DNA of 64,000 nt from Oscillospiraceae bacterium (GCA_017430455.1 JAFRMX010000008.1:1-64000); one strand, 5' to 3'. Positions 24,485 to 33,633 are shown, counted from the first letter of the stretch. Notes: a model not told the origin generated them from the sequence alone. Numbers and translations: made by a program.

Positions 24485-25177
24485 ATGGACAGAAACAGCA
24501 AGAATCTCAGGACACTAAGCACTCTGTTTATTATTATAGCACTCTGCAATATAGCGACCTTTGCTCTGGCACTGTTGTTGAGGACAGAGGTAATAACACA
24601 GCTTCTCAAGGCGGAGCGCGGAATAATATATATCATAATCGCTGCTGTTGCCTGCTCACTTATCTCCGTTATCGAGATCATCATTGCTGTCAAAGGATTT
24701 CAGAAAGCGAGAGGGATGGGCGTCGGCAACGGGCATATAGGTCTTTCGTGGGCGATGCTGTTTGTCACGGTCGCAAGCCTGATACTGATAGGATATGAAG
24801 TTTACCTCGGTAATCTCCAGATAGAAGTCATCTGGCAGCCTCTGGCAAATATTCTGATGATATATGAATTCCTCAGATTTGCCGGGATTCTGAACCATGA
24901 CCGTAAAAAAGCTGCAAAGCTCGCAGCCAAAGAGGCTGAAAAGGAGGCAAAGGAAGCGGAAGCAGCTGCAAAAGAAGCCAAAAAACAGGAAACTGCAAAG
25001 GCTACAGCCGCAGAACAGAAACCTGAAGAAGTGCTGCCAGAGGAACCGGTACCCCAAGAGCCTGCCCATCTGTCTGAAGCTCCGGAAGAGCCTTCGGAAT
25101 CAGTTGCAGACGCGGAGGAAAGCACTGCTTCCGGAGAAACCGGAGAGAAAAAATCCCTGTTTCAAAGAATACTGTAA
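24485..25177 (+). CDS. Four-span membrane protein with a charged Ala/Glu/Lys tail
   Basis: 230 aa, not recognised. Four hydrophobic segments fill residues 10-135 (STLFIIIALCNIATFALALLL, IIYIIIAAVACSLISVIEIIIA, LSWAMLFVTVASLILIGY, LANILMIYEFLRFAGIL). The remaining 95 residues form a low-complexity tail: a Lys/Ala/Glu helix (AAKLAAKEAEKEAKEAEAAA) and then a Pro/Glu/Ser acidic region. It follows the M23 hydrolase by 26 bases and precedes a terminator, so the two are probably co-transcribed and may share a wall-related role; that is inference. Confidence 0.75.
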   Translation: MDRNSKNLRTLSTLFIIIALCNIATFALALLLRTEVITQLLKAERGIIYIIIAAVACSLISVIEIIIAVKGFQKARGMGVGNGHIGLSWAMLFVTVASLILIGYEVYLGNLQIEVIWQPLANILMIYEFLRFAGILNHDRKKAAKLAAKEAEKEAKEAEAAAKEAKKQETAKATAAEQKPEEVLPEEPVPQEPAHLSEAPEEPSESVADAEESTASGETGEKKSLFQRIL

Positions 25178-25199
25178 CAATATAATATCTTATCGTATA

Positions 25200-25237
25200 A
25201 GGCGAAAGGCGCGGTTCACGGCCTTTCGCCTGTTTGT
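25200..25237 (+). terminator. Intrinsic terminator
   Basis: Perfect 11-bp stem aggcgaaaggc / gcctttcgcct, loop gcggttcacg, followed by gtttgtt. Confidence 0.8.
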
Positions 25238-25270
25238 TACCGAAATTTAACTGTTATTATCGGCTTTTTA

Positions 25271-25279
25271 TGATATAAT
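25271..25279 (+). promoter_or_regulatory. Extended -10 promoter of the Nudix gene
   Basis: TGATATAAT, about 34 bases upstream of the start codon; no convincing -35. Confidence 0.5.
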
Positions 25280-25312
25280 TATCTTTACCGAGTTATGTAA
25301 AGCAGGTTAATT

Positions 25313-25861
25313 ATGAAATGTGTTGAGGAGCCGATCGCCGGCGAATACAAGTACAAGGGTGTCATAGTTGACGTCAGGCTCGATAAAGCCAGGCTCGTCA
25401 ACGGTAAGGTAGTAAACAGGGAAGTGGTGGAGCATCCCGGCGGAGTAGGCATACTTCCCCTGGATTCGGAAGGCAACTGCTATATGGTCAGACAGTTCCG
25501 ATATCCGGTAATGAAGGAAATGCTTGAGATCCCTGCAGGCAAGCTGGAAAAGGGTGAAGAACATCTCCGCTGCGCCGTGAGAGAGCTCTCTGAGGAGACC
25601 GGCTTTGAATCGGACGATCTGATATACTTGGGCAAGTTCTGTACTTCCCCCGGTTTTTCAACTGAAATACTCCACGTTTATCTCGCCATGGGCCTTAGAG
25701 CGGGGAACATGCATCCCGATGAAGATGAGTTTCTGAATGTGGAAAAGTACTCTCTTAAAGAACTTCTCCGGATGTGCATGGATGGGGAGATCGAGGACGC
25801 CAAAACCATTGTGGCGGTATTAAAGACAAGCGAATATCTGAAAGAAAACAATATACGGTAG
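25313..25861 (+). CDS. Nudix hydrolase, ADP-ribose pyrophosphatase type
   Basis: 182 aa. The Nudix box is complete: GKLEKGEEHLRCAVRELSEE, then TGF, matching GX5EX7REUXEEXGU. The N-terminal beta region MVRQFRYPVMKEMLEIPAG and the proline-containing SPGFSTEILHVYLA after the box are those of ADP-ribose/ADP-sugar pyrophosphatases, which cleave ADP-ribose to AMP and ribose 5-phosphate. An AAGCAGG-like ribosome site lies upstream. It is monocistronic, with murA having its own promoter. Confidence 0.93.
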   Translation: MKCVEEPIAGEYKYKGVIVDVRLDKARLVNGKVVNREVVEHPGGVGILPLDSEGNCYMVRQFRYPVMKEMLEIPAGKLEKGEEHLRCAVRELSEETGFESDDLIYLGKFCTSPGFSTEILHVYLAMGLRAGNMHPDEDEFLNVEKYSLKELLRMCMDGEIEDAKTIVAVLKTSEYLKENNIR

Positions 25862-25868
25862 GTATTTG

Positions 25869-25897
25869 TTGCAAGAGATACCAATCTGTGGTATAAT
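25869..25897 (+). promoter_or_regulatory. Promoter of murA
   Basis: TTGCAA at 25869-25874, 17-bp spacer, TATAAT at 25892-25897. Confidence 0.75.
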
Positions 25898-25937
25898 TCC
25901 TTCCGTTTTGCGGACTTTAGAGCCTGAAAGGTAACAT

Positions 25938-27242
25938 ATGGAAAAATATATAATCAACGGAGGCTTGCCTTTGCGCGGCGAGGTCGAGATCAGCGGCGCT
26001 AAAAATGCTGCTGTTGCCATTATTCCGGCAGCTTTAATGGTCAATGGCGTTTGCAGGATCGAGAATATGCCTCAGATCAGCGATACTGAGATGCTGCTTA
26101 CGATCCTTTCTCATCTCGGTTCCAAGATCAGATATATAAATAAGTCCACGGTTGAGATAGACAGCACTTCCGTGAATTTCTCCGACGCTCCTTTCAATCT
26201 GATGAGAAAGATCAGAGCCTCGTATTATCTCATAGGAGCGATGCTCGGCAGATTTGGAATAGCCAAGACTACAATGCCCGGTGGCTGCAATTTCGGAGCA
26301 AGACCGATAGACCAGCATATAAAGGGCATGGAAGCTCTCGGAGCAAACGTAGAGGTCAGAAACGGATTTGTATACGCGGAAGCAAATGACGGCAGACTTC
26401 ACGGAGCGAGGATATATCTCGACAAAGTCAGCGTCGGCGCCACAATGAATATCATTCTTGCAGCTGTATTGGCTCAGGGCAGAACGATAATAGAAAATGC
26501 CGCCAGAGAACCGCATATCGTCGATCTGGCAAACTTCCTGAACTCTATGGGCGCCGATATAAGAGGCGCTGGCACCGATACGGTTAAGGTAAACGGAGTT
26601 GAGAGCCTTCACGGCGGCTCATATTCCATAATTCCGGATCAGATAGAGGCCGGGACCTATATGGTGGCAGCTGCAGCCACCTGCGGAGATGTGATGGTCA
26701 AAAACGTAATACCCAAACACCTCGAATGCATAACCGCAAAACTTCGCGAAACAGGAACCATCGTCCAGGAGTATGAAGACTGCGTCATAGTTAAGGGCAC
26801 CTCGTTTGTCAGACGCGCGAACATCAAGACACTGCCTTATCCGGGATTTCCTACGGATATGCAGCCTCAGATGGCTGTTTTGCTGACACAGGCAAACGGG
26901 ACATCTGTGATTACGGAGGGCATTTACGATAATCGTTACAAGTATGTTAACGAGCTCAGAAAAATGGGCGCGTGCATAGATGTGGACGGTAGAGTGGCAA
27001 TAATAGAAGGCGGTACCGCACTGACAGGAGCCCCGGTCGCTGCCTGTGACCTAAGAGCCGGTGCAGCAATGGTCATTGCAGGTCTCTGTGCTATAGGCAG
27101 GACTGAGATAGAGGATGTAAAATACATCGAGCGCGGCTATGAAAACTTTGTCGAGAAACTCAGAGCCCTCGGAGCAGATATCACGGCAGTAAACCTTCCC
27201 GATATGCCTGAAAATCAGGAGAACGTAAATCAGGCCGGTTAA
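25938..27242 (+). CDS. murA: UDP-N-acetylglucosamine 1-carboxyvinyltransferase
   Basis: 434 aa, cytoplasmic, the first committed step of peptidoglycan synthesis: it adds enolpyruvate from PEP to UDP-GlcNAc. Seen: GAKNAAVAIIPAALM at the N-terminus with the conserved Lys-Asn pair, the flexible active-site loop TMPGGCNFGARPIDQH with catalytic Cys117 (the residue alkylated by fosfomycin), and GFPTDMQPQM near the C-terminus with the catalytic Asp. AAGGTAAC precedes the ATG. It has its own promoter and terminator, away from the wall cluster at 41-48 kb. Confidence 0.96.
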   Translation: MEKYIINGGLPLRGEVEISGAKNAAVAIIPAALMVNGVCRIENMPQISDTEMLLTILSHLGSKIRYINKSTVEIDSTSVNFSDAPFNLMRKIRASYYLIGAMLGRFGIAKTTMPGGCNFGARPIDQHIKGMEALGANVEVRNGFVYAEANDGRLHGARIYLDKVSVGATMNIILAAVLAQGRTIIENAAREPHIVDLANFLNSMGADIRGAGTDTVKVNGVESLHGGSYSIIPDQIEAGTYMVAAAATCGDVMVKNVIPKHLECITAKLRETGTIVQEYEDCVIVKGTSFVRRANIKTLPYPGFPTDMQPQMAVLLTQANGTSVITEGIYDNRYKYVNELRKMGACIDVDGRVAIIEGGTALTGAPVAACDLRAGAAMVIAGLCAIGRTEIEDVKYIERGYENFVEKLRALGADITAVNLPDMPENQENVNQAG

Positions 27243-27257
27243 TAATGAGTATTTATT

Positions 27258-27297
27258 ACGGAGCACACATTAGATTAAGTGCTCCGTTGTTTTTTAT
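27258..27297 (+). terminator. Intrinsic terminator after murA
   Basis: Perfect 9-bp stem acggagcac / gtgctccgt with a 12-nt loop and tgtttttt. Confidence 0.88.
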
Positions 27298-27305
27298 TTA
27301 ATTTA

Positions 27306-27314
27306 TGTTATAAT
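27306..27314 (+). promoter_or_regulatory. Extended -10 promoter of rlmH
   Basis: TGTTATAAT, predicting a transcript start near 27321, only about 5 bases before an in-frame TTG and 23 before the preferred ATC start. Confidence 0.6.
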
Positions 27315-27343
27315 AAAATGAATTATTGTACGGGAGAAAAGAT

Positions 27344-27826
27344 ATCACTTACATCAGGCTTATCTGCGCCGGGCGGCTAAGGGAAAAATACTATATCGAG
27401 GCTTTTGAAGAGTATTCCAAAAGGCTCGGAGCTTTTATAAAGTTTGAATGCGTCGAGATTAGTGAGCAGAAAACCGGAGACACTCCTTCGGCAGGGGAGA
27501 TAGCGAGAGCGCTCGAAAAGGAGACACGCGATATTTTAAAGCAGATCCCGGAAGGAGCCTTTACGGTTGCGCTGTGTATAGAAGGCAAGAAGTTTTCAAG
27601 CGAGAAGTTGGCCGAACAGATAAGCACTCTTGAGGGATCCGGCAGGTCGAAGATCTGCTTTATAATCGGCTCTTCATTCGGACTTTCGGATACAGTCAAA
27701 AACAGAGCAGATCTTAAGCTCAGCATGTCGGATATGACCTTCCCTCATCACTTGGCAAGAGTTATGCTCTCAGAACAGATATACAGGGCATATATGATCA
27801 ATTCCGGCTCCAGATACCATAAGTAG
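27344..27826 (+). CDS. rlmH: 23S rRNA pseudouridine-1915 N3-methyltransferase RlmH
   Basis: About 160 aa, SPOUT-class methyltransferase acting on helix 69 of 70S ribosomes. Seen: LICAGRLREKYYIEAFEEYSKRL, the SAM loop FIIGSSFGLSD, and C-terminal TFPHHLARVMLSEQIYRAY followed by SRYHK. No ATG is possible near the N-terminus. The ATC at 27344 lies 7 bases after GGGAG and starts exactly where family members start; the TTG at 27326 has no ribosome site and would be almost leaderless. I therefore call an ATC start, with TTG as the alternative. Confidence 0.93.
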   Translation: MTYIRLICAGRLREKYYIEAFEEYSKRLGAFIKFECVEISEQKTGDTPSAGEIARALEKETRDILKQIPEGAFTVALCIEGKKFSSEKLAEQISTLEGSGRSKICFIIGSSFGLSDTVKNRADLKLSMSDMTFPHHLARVMLSEQIYRAYMINSGSRYHK

Positions 27827-27882
27827 TCAAAATAATACTTATACTATATATTATCGTAATAAGATCTTTGAGGAGGATTTTT

Positions 27883-29616
27883 ATGGGCACTTTCATGGAT
27901 GAATACAGGCGCTGGATTGACAGCCCCGCACTGAGTGAAGCGGAGTGGAAGGAGCTCGATTCCATTAGGGACGATCCGAAGGAAATCGAAGACAGGTTCT
28001 TTGCGCCTCTGGAATTCGGCACTGCAGGTCTCAGGGGGACAATGAAGGTCGGTCTTCATAACATGAACATCCATATTATCAGGCACGCGACCCAGGCTTT
28101 TGCTAACGTTATCTGCCAGGGCGGTGAGGAAGCCAAAAAAGCCGGAATAGTCATAGCCCACGACTGCCGTATAAACGGACGCGTTTTTGCTGAAGAGGCT
28201 GCCTGTGTCATGGCCGCCAACGGTATCAGGGTAAGACTCTTTGATGCCCTGAGACCTACTCCGGAGCTCAGCTTTGCTGTACTGCACTATCATACCGCGG
28301 CTGGCCTTAATATCACAGCCTCCCACAATCCGAAGGAATACAACGGCTATAAGGTATACTGGTCGGACGGTGCCCAGCTCCCGCCGAAGGAAGCAGCGGA
28401 AATAGCTCAGCAGATGCAGGAGATCGATATATTCAACGGATACAAGACCTGCAATCTCGACGAGGCGATTGCTGACGGAAGAATAGAAATAATCGGGCAG
28501 GAGACTGATGAACTCTTCCTGGAAAAAGTCCTCGGAGAGACGATCAACGAATCCGCAATCAGAGATGTTGCCGATGATTTCAGAATAGTATATACTCCGT
28601 TTCATGGATGCGGCTTCAAGCTTGTTCCGGAGACATTAAAGCGCAGAGGTCTTAAATATCTGTATCCATGCGAGGAACAGATGGTGATAGACGGCAATTT
28701 CCCGACTGTCGTAAGCCCGAATCCGGAAAATCCGGAGGGTTTCTATCTGGCGGTGGATCTTGCCAAGAAGGTCGGTTCCGATCTTATTATCGGTACAGAC
28801 CCAGACTCCGACAGAATAGGCGTTCTGGCAAGAAAGGGCGATGAGTTCGTTCCAATAACCGGAAACCAGATGGGCGAGCTCCTGATAGACTATATTATTA
28901 CCGCAAGAAAAGAAGCGGGATCGATGCCAGAGAATCCGGGAATCGTCTCCAGTATAGTCTCAACGCCTATGTCTGCTGCCATCTGTGAGGCAAACGGTGT
29001 TCATTTCGAACAGACCTTTACCGGCTTCAAGTTCATGGCTGAGAGAATTAACGCCTGGAGTAATGCAGGCACCTACAGATATATCTTTGCCTTTGAAGAG
29101 AGCTACGGCTATATGGTTGGCGATTTTGTGCGTGATAAGGATGCCGTAACTGCGGCAATGCTTGTAACAGAGATGGCTGCTGTATATCACAAGAAGGGGA
29201 TGACCCTGCTCGATGCTGTTGAAGCGCTCTACGCGAAGTACGGCAGATATGCCGAGAAGACCATTAACCTGGTCATGCCTGGCGTTGACGGACTTAAGGA
29301 TATGCAGAGCATAATGAGCAATTTAAGATCTGAACCGCCCAAGTCCATGGCTGGCGTTGATGTAGTAAGAGTCCGCGACTACAAGGACGGAAGCATCTTT
29401 GTAACAGGTCTGGGCAAGGTGGCCAAGACCGACATCTCCGGCTCTAATGTTCTGTATTTCGAGCTTGCCGATGGTACTACATTCATAGTCAGACCATCCG
29501 GCACCGAGCCCAAGATCAAAGTCTATATAATGGTTCACGGAGCAGACAAAGCCGTCTGCGATGCATTGCTTGAAAAATATGTCGCATACGCAGATACCAT
29601 AAAGGAAATGAAGTAA
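27883..29616 (+). CDS. Phosphoglucomutase/phosphomannomutase (alpha-D-phosphohexomutase)
   Basis: 577 aa, interconverting hexose 1- and 6-phosphates; the length and start place it with the long PgcA-type phosphoglucomutases. Seen: FGTAGLRG at the N-terminus, phosphoserine loop TASHNPKEYNGYKVY, metal loop DPDSDRIGV, sugar-binding EESYGYM, and phosphate-binding RPSGTEPKIKVY. The ATG at 27883 has AGGAGG 6 bases upstream. It lies 57 bases after rlmH and just before the chromate transporter genes, with no terminator on either side. Confidence 0.95.
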   Translation: MGTFMDEYRRWIDSPALSEAEWKELDSIRDDPKEIEDRFFAPLEFGTAGLRGTMKVGLHNMNIHIIRHATQAFANVICQGGEEAKKAGIVIAHDCRINGRVFAEEAACVMAANGIRVRLFDALRPTPELSFAVLHYHTAAGLNITASHNPKEYNGYKVYWSDGAQLPPKEAAEIAQQMQEIDIFNGYKTCNLDEAIADGRIEIIGQETDELFLEKVLGETINESAIRDVADDFRIVYTPFHGCGFKLVPETLKRRGLKYLYPCEEQMVIDGNFPTVVSPNPENPEGFYLAVDLAKKVGSDLIIGTDPDSDRIGVLARKGDEFVPITGNQMGELLIDYIITARKEAGSMPENPGIVSSIVSTPMSAAICEANGVHFEQTFTGFKFMAERINAWSNAGTYRYIFAFEESYGYMVGDFVRDKDAVTAAMLVTEMAAVYHKKGMTLLDAVEALYAKYGRYAEKTINLVMPGVDGLKDMQSIMSNLRSEPPKSMAGVDVVRVRDYKDGSIFVTGLGKVAKTDISGSNVLYFELADGTTFIVRPSGTEPKIKVYIMVHGADKAVCDALLEKYVAYADTIKEMK

Positions 29617-29625
29617 TATATATCG

Positions 29626-30168
29626 ATGCCAATACTGTTTGATCTGTTCGTTACATTTGCCAAAGTCGGAGTTTGCACCTTCGGGGGCGGTATCGCCATG
29701 CTTCCTATTCTTGAGAGGGAAGTTGTCAACAACAAAGGCTGGGCTACAATGGATGAGCTGATGGACTATTATGCCGTAGGTCAGTGTACCCCCGGCATAA
29801 TAGCTGTTAATACGGCTACTTTTGTCGGGAACAAGCATAAAGGCATTCTTGGCGGGATATGCGCATCAATCGGAATGGTATTTCCGTCTCTCGTCATAAT
29901 CCTGGTCATTGCTTCCGTTCTCTCAAACTTTGCCGATATTCCGGCCGTTCAGAGCGCGTTTGCGGGAATCAGAGTGTGTGTCTGTGTGCTGATATTCAAC
30001 GCCATCATAAAGCTCTGGAAATCAGTTGTTAAAGACAGGTACTCACTTGTCTGTGTGCTTGCCGTCTTTCTGCTCGCAACATTTTTAGATATCTCTCCCG
30101 TGATATTCGTGTTGCTCGGTGCCGTCTGCGGAATAATAATCAAAACAGCGGAGGTGCGAAGCAAATGA
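29626..30168 (+). CDS. Chromate transporter, first half-size subunit
   Basis: 180 aa, one CHR domain with about six spans. The N-terminal motif FVTFAKVGVCTFGGGIAMLPILEREVV and CTPGIIAVNTATFVG are the diagnostic FGGG and PGP-like segments of ChrA. Firmicutes often split ChrA into two adjacent half proteins, as here. Many members are not chromate pumps in practice, so the transported anion is open. The next gene overlaps by four bases. Confidence 0.9.
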   Translation: MPILFDLFVTFAKVGVCTFGGGIAMLPILEREVVNNKGWATMDELMDYYAVGQCTPGIIAVNTATFVGNKHKGILGGICASIGMVFPSLVIILVIASVLSNFADIPAVQSAFAGIRVCVCVLIFNAIIKLWKSVVKDRYSLVCVLAVFLLATFLDISPVIFVLLGAVCGIIIKTAEVRSK

Positions 30169-30740
30169 TATATCTTCATCTGTTTTTTGAGTTCTTCAAG
30201 ACCGGCCTGTTCGCCGTGGGAGGCGGGCTTGCAACGATACCGTTTCTTTACGAGATGTCGGCGAAAACCGGCTGGTTTACTTACGAAGAACTTGCTAATA
30301 TGATCGCTGTGTCAGAGTCTACTCCGGGGCCTATGGGTATTAATATGGCGACATATGTAGGCTTTGAAACGTCAGGAATCCTCGGCTCGATCTGTGCGAC
30401 GATAGGTATTGTTACCCCATCTGTAATCATAATCCTGATCATTGCTAAAGCCCTCCAGGCGTTTCGGAGCAACAGATATGTGGATGCGGCTTTTTACGGT
30501 ATCAGACCCTGTTCATTGGGGCTTATAGCTGCCGCCGGAGCGATTGTTGCCAAGATCGCATTGTTTAATGTCGATCTGTTTATGCAGACAGGGCTTTTTA
30601 CCGACCTGGTAAATATCAGAGCGCTTATCCTTGCTGCCGTGCTGCTTGTGCTTACAAGAGCCGTCAAATATACCAAAAACCTGCATCCGCTCTGGTTTAT
30701 AGCCTTCTCGGCAGTCATGGGCATTCTGCTCAAATACTGA
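30165..30740 (+). CDS. Chromate transporter, second half-size subunit
   Basis: 191 aa, one CHR domain, partner of the preceding protein: FFEFFKTGLFAVGGGLATIPFLYEM and ESTPGPMGINMATYVGFE. Its start overlaps the upstream stop (ATGA), and the two halves probably form a heterodimer with opposite membrane orientation, as proposed for paired short ChrA proteins. Confidence 0.9.
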   Translation: MIYLHLFFEFFKTGLFAVGGGLATIPFLYEMSAKTGWFTYEELANMIAVSESTPGPMGINMATYVGFETSGILGSICATIGIVTPSVIIILIIAKALQAFRSNRYVDAAFYGIRPCSLGLIAAAGAIVAKIALFNVDLFMQTGLFTDLVNIRALILAAVLLVLTRAVKYTKNLHPLWFIAFSAVMGILLKY

Positions 30741-30749
30741 TAAAAGAAA

Positions 30750-30778
30750 AAACCGGACAGCATGCTGTTCGGCTTTTC
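30750..30778. terminator. Bidirectional terminator between convergent genes
   Basis: Stem ccggacag / ctgttcgg around catg, with an A run before and T run after, serving the chr genes and the surface protein gene on the opposite strand. Confidence 0.8.
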
Positions 30779-30801
30779 CTGACTGTTATATATTCGGAAG
30801 A

Positions 30802-31911
30802 TCAGTGTTTTCCTTTTGTATTGCTCCTGCCGCCTTTGCTTTTGTGGAGGATCCAGACAACTGCAGCTATTCCGACAAGTGAAATACCCGTAAGGGCGAT
30901 CCAGAGACCTATCCTGTTGGTATCAGCAGTAAAAGGGGCATTGATCTTTTCACAGAGCGCTGTTATCTCGATATCGCCTCTGACTCTCGTTCCGAATACG
31001 GATATCCTTCCGGAAGATGTGTCGTAGCTGTAGTGCTTGGTTTCCAGCTCATCTCCGTCGACCTTGACTGTTATGTTCTTTGGAAGCACATAGCCCGTTC
31101 GGGGGATAACATAGGACGTATAAGCTGTGCCGTACTGAGGTCTTGAATCACTGGAGAAGTCCGCGTGGCTTACAAGTACCGAAACGGAATAAACTTTCCC
31201 GACCTTATCCGCGGAGACCGTGATCTTGCCGTCAATATATTTTCCGGGCACGGAAAGCCTTCCGGTTGCCGGATCGAACCATGTGCCTACGGAAGTGTAT
31301 TCCTCCTCGAGAACAAATCCGACTCTGTTTGCAACGCCTGTCGACCCGTTGATTATGTATACTTTGTCGTATACCGTAACGGTTATGGTCCCGTACTCGT
31401 TGTGTTTGCTCAGCGGAACGAAGGTGACATCAAAGCGCTTACCGGCCTGCGGTGAATGAGTAACTGATTCAACGGTGAAGTCGGCAAGCCCTTCGATGTT
31501 CAGCCTGACTGTTTTGCCTGCAAAAGATGGAGAAACACTTAACTCATCGGCAATGACATTGCCGGGAATTACCAATTCATGATTTCCAATGTTGTACCAG
31601 ACTCCAAGACTGTCTGCCACGGTGTTGTCCGCAGGATAAGCATCTCCGGTCTCAGAATCGACCGTATAAGATCCTCTTCCGGTCTTTATCTCAAAACCGG
31701 TCAGCGTCCCGTAGCATTTGGAGAGATCGGCAGCAAGCCTTACATCTCTTCCTTCGGCAGGTTCTCCGGACAGGAGGTTGAATTTCAGGCCTTTGGAATC
31801 CACAAAACTGTAGGAAATATTTCCGCCGTCCGCATAGCAAACAGCGGAAGAAAGGAATAGCGATGCCAGCAAGCTTATACATATAAGTATTTTAAAAGCT
31901 TTTCTGATCAT
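30802..31911 (-). CDS. Cell-surface protein with three internal repeats and a C-terminal anchor
   Basis: 369 aa, unknown function. A signal peptide (FKILICISLLASLFLSSAVCYA) is followed by an extracellular beta-rich region and a C-terminal membrane span (IGLWIALTGISLVGIAAVVWIL) with a basic tail. One unit recurs three times: LGVWYNIGNHELVIPGNVI, VGTWFDPATGRLSVPGKYI and HYSYDTSSGRISVFGTRV, each followed by a D/G-E-I/L-(S/T)V-type strand. The spacing of about 95 residues suggests three tandem domains. It is divergent from phoH and isolated by a terminator. Confidence 0.78.
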   Translation of the reverse strand: MIRKAFKILICISLLASLFLSSAVCYADGGNISYSFVDSKGLKFNLLSGEPAEGRDVRLAADLSKCYGTLTGFEIKTGRGSYTVDSETGDAYPADNTVADSLGVWYNIGNHELVIPGNVIADELSVSPSFAGKTVRLNIEGLADFTVESVTHSPQAGKRFDVTFVPLSKHNEYGTITVTVYDKVYIINGSTGVANRVGFVLEEEYTSVGTWFDPATGRLSVPGKYIDGKITVSADKVGKVYSVSVLVSHADFSSDSRPQYGTAYTSYVIPRTGYVLPKNITVKVDGDELETKHYSYDTSSGRISVFGTRVRGDIEITALCEKINAPFTADTNRIGLWIALTGISLVGIAAVVWILHKSKGGRSNTKGKH

Positions 31912-32142
31912 CGTCTTATTACTCCGTAACCGTCAGGTCAAATAAATTATGTTTTAGCAATTATGTTTTGGAAATTATGTTGACTATTATTATGTTAATA
32001 TATTAATCTCTATAATGCAAAGTTTTTTTTGTGCAAATTGCCCAAAACAAATAATAAAATATCAAAAAAGTTAAACGGAATTTAACGACTGATTACGAAT
32101 GCGGAAAAACAAGTTACAAATTTATGCATTTGGAGTTTTGCC

Positions 32143-33144
32143 ATGATCGAAAGAATAATTGAAGCGGAGAGACTCGAAGATCTGATCAGCGTTTTCGGCT
32201 CATTCGACAGGAATCTTCACATCATAGAGTCCGAGCTGAATGTCAAGGTCCTTGACAGAGAAAACTGCATTCACATCAGCGGAGAGCCTGATGCGGTCAT
32301 GCTCGCGGAAAAGACTATAAACGGGCTGCTAACACTTGCCTCCAAAGGTGAGAGCATCGACGATTCCAACGTAAGATATGTGATGCAGCTGGTCAATGAG
32401 GGCAAAGAGAGGAAGATCGATGAGCTCACCGGCGACGTGATCTGCATTACGGCAAACGGAAAGCCCGTGAAGCCTAAAACTCTCGGTCAGAAAAACTATT
32501 GCGACGCGATCTCCGAAAACACGATTACACTCGGAATAGGCCCCGCGGGAACAGGCAAGACTTATCTCGCCGTGGCTGCCGCAGTTGCGGCGTTCAGGGC
32601 AGAGAAGGTCAACAGGATTATCCTTACCAGACCTGCTGTTGAAGCAGGGGAGAGACTCGGATTTCTCCCCGGTGATCTGCAGAGCAAGGTGGACCCGTAC
32701 CTGAGGCCTCTGTATGACGCTCTTTTTGAGATGTTCGGCCCCGATACGTATCAAAAATACCTTGAGAAGGGCAATATCGAGGTGGCTCCGCTTGCCTATA
32801 TGAGAGGGCGGACTTTGGACGACAGCTTCATAATCCTTGACGAGGCCCAGAACACCTCCGGAGAACAGATGAAGATGTTCCTGACCAGGATCGGGTTCGG
32901 CTCAAAAGTGGTCATCACCGGCGATATTACCCAGATAGACCTGCCAGCGGACAAGAGCTCCGGACTCAAGACCGCAATGAAGGTGCTCGAGGATATAGAC
33001 GATATAGCCATCTGCCAGCTGACAGGCGCCGATGTGGTGAGGCACCGCCTGGTGCAGAAGATCATCGAGGCCTATGAGGACTATGAGACAAAGCACCCGC
33101 TGACCAACGCAAAACCTGCTCCGAAAAGTTACAAAAGGAAGTAA
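32143..33144 (+). CDS. phoH: PhoH family ATPase
   Basis: 333 aa. N-terminal KH-like region (residues 1-110), then the PhoH ATPase: Walker A GPAGTGKTYLAV, ILTRPAVEAGERLGFLPGDL, Walker B SFIILDEAQN, and VVITGDITQIDLP. PhoH proteins are RNA-associated ATPases, commonly paired with YbeY in rRNA maturation, and ybeY follows at once. In many Firmicutes a pgpH (c-di-AMP phosphodiesterase) gene lies between phoH and ybeY; here there are only 8 bases. The upstream 231-base gap has A/T-rich promoter-like sequence but no box I would fix. Confidence 0.95.
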   Translation: MIERIIEAERLEDLISVFGSFDRNLHIIESELNVKVLDRENCIHISGEPDAVMLAEKTINGLLTLASKGESIDDSNVRYVMQLVNEGKERKIDELTGDVICITANGKPVKPKTLGQKNYCDAISENTITLGIGPAGTGKTYLAVAAAVAAFRAEKVNRIILTRPAVEAGERLGFLPGDLQSKVDPYLRPLYDALFEMFGPDTYQKYLEKGNIEVAPLAYMRGRTLDDSFIILDEAQNTSGEQMKMFLTRIGFGSKVVITGDITQIDLPADKSSGLKTAMKVLEDIDDIAICQLTGADVVRHRLVQKIIEAYEDYETKHPLTNAKPAPKSYKRK

Positions 33145-33152
33145 AGCGGTAT

Positions 33153-33632
33153 ATGAGAAATGAAATATATGTCAGTCGCGAGGTAAAAGGGCTCGGATTC
33201 AGAAACGCGGCTGCGTTGATAAAAAAAGCCGTAAACAGAGCATTGGATGCTGAGAAGATCGATGCGCCATGTATAGTCAGCGTCCTTCTGACTGACGATG
33301 AGGGCATCAGGGAAATGAACAGGCAGTTCAGGGATACCGACAGGTCAACGGACGTGCTCTCTTTCCCGCTCAACGAGCTTCAGCCCGGAGACTTCGATGC
33401 GGATATCTGTGAGAAGGATCCCGGGACGGGGAGCGTTATGCTCGGGGATATCTTGATCAATATCCCGCAGTGCGCCGTTCAGGGGGAGGAATTCGGGCAC
33501 GGCTTTGACAGGGAGCTTACATATCTTACCGTTCATTCCGTCCTGCATCTTCTCGGTTATGACCACACAGATGAGGGCGAGATGAAAAAACAGATGAGAA
33601 GAAGAGAAAAAGAGATAATGGGGGACGAATGA
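33153..33632 (+). CDS. ybeY: Endoribonuclease YbeY
   Basis: 159 aa zinc-dependent RNase needed for 16S rRNA 3' processing. The zinc motif HSVLHLLGYDH (HxxxHxxxxDH) is intact near the C-terminus, and TDRSTDVLSFPLNE is the other family signature. It sits 8 bases after phoH and one base before era, matching the usual phoH-ybeY-era order. Confidence 0.96.
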   Translation: MRNEIYVSREVKGLGFRNAAALIKKAVNRALDAEKIDAPCIVSVLLTDDEGIREMNRQFRDTDRSTDVLSFPLNELQPGDFDADICEKDPGTGSVMLGDILINIPQCAVQGEEFGHGFDRELTYLTVHSVLHLLGYDHTDEGEMKKQMRRREKEIMGDE

Positions 33633-33633
33633 G

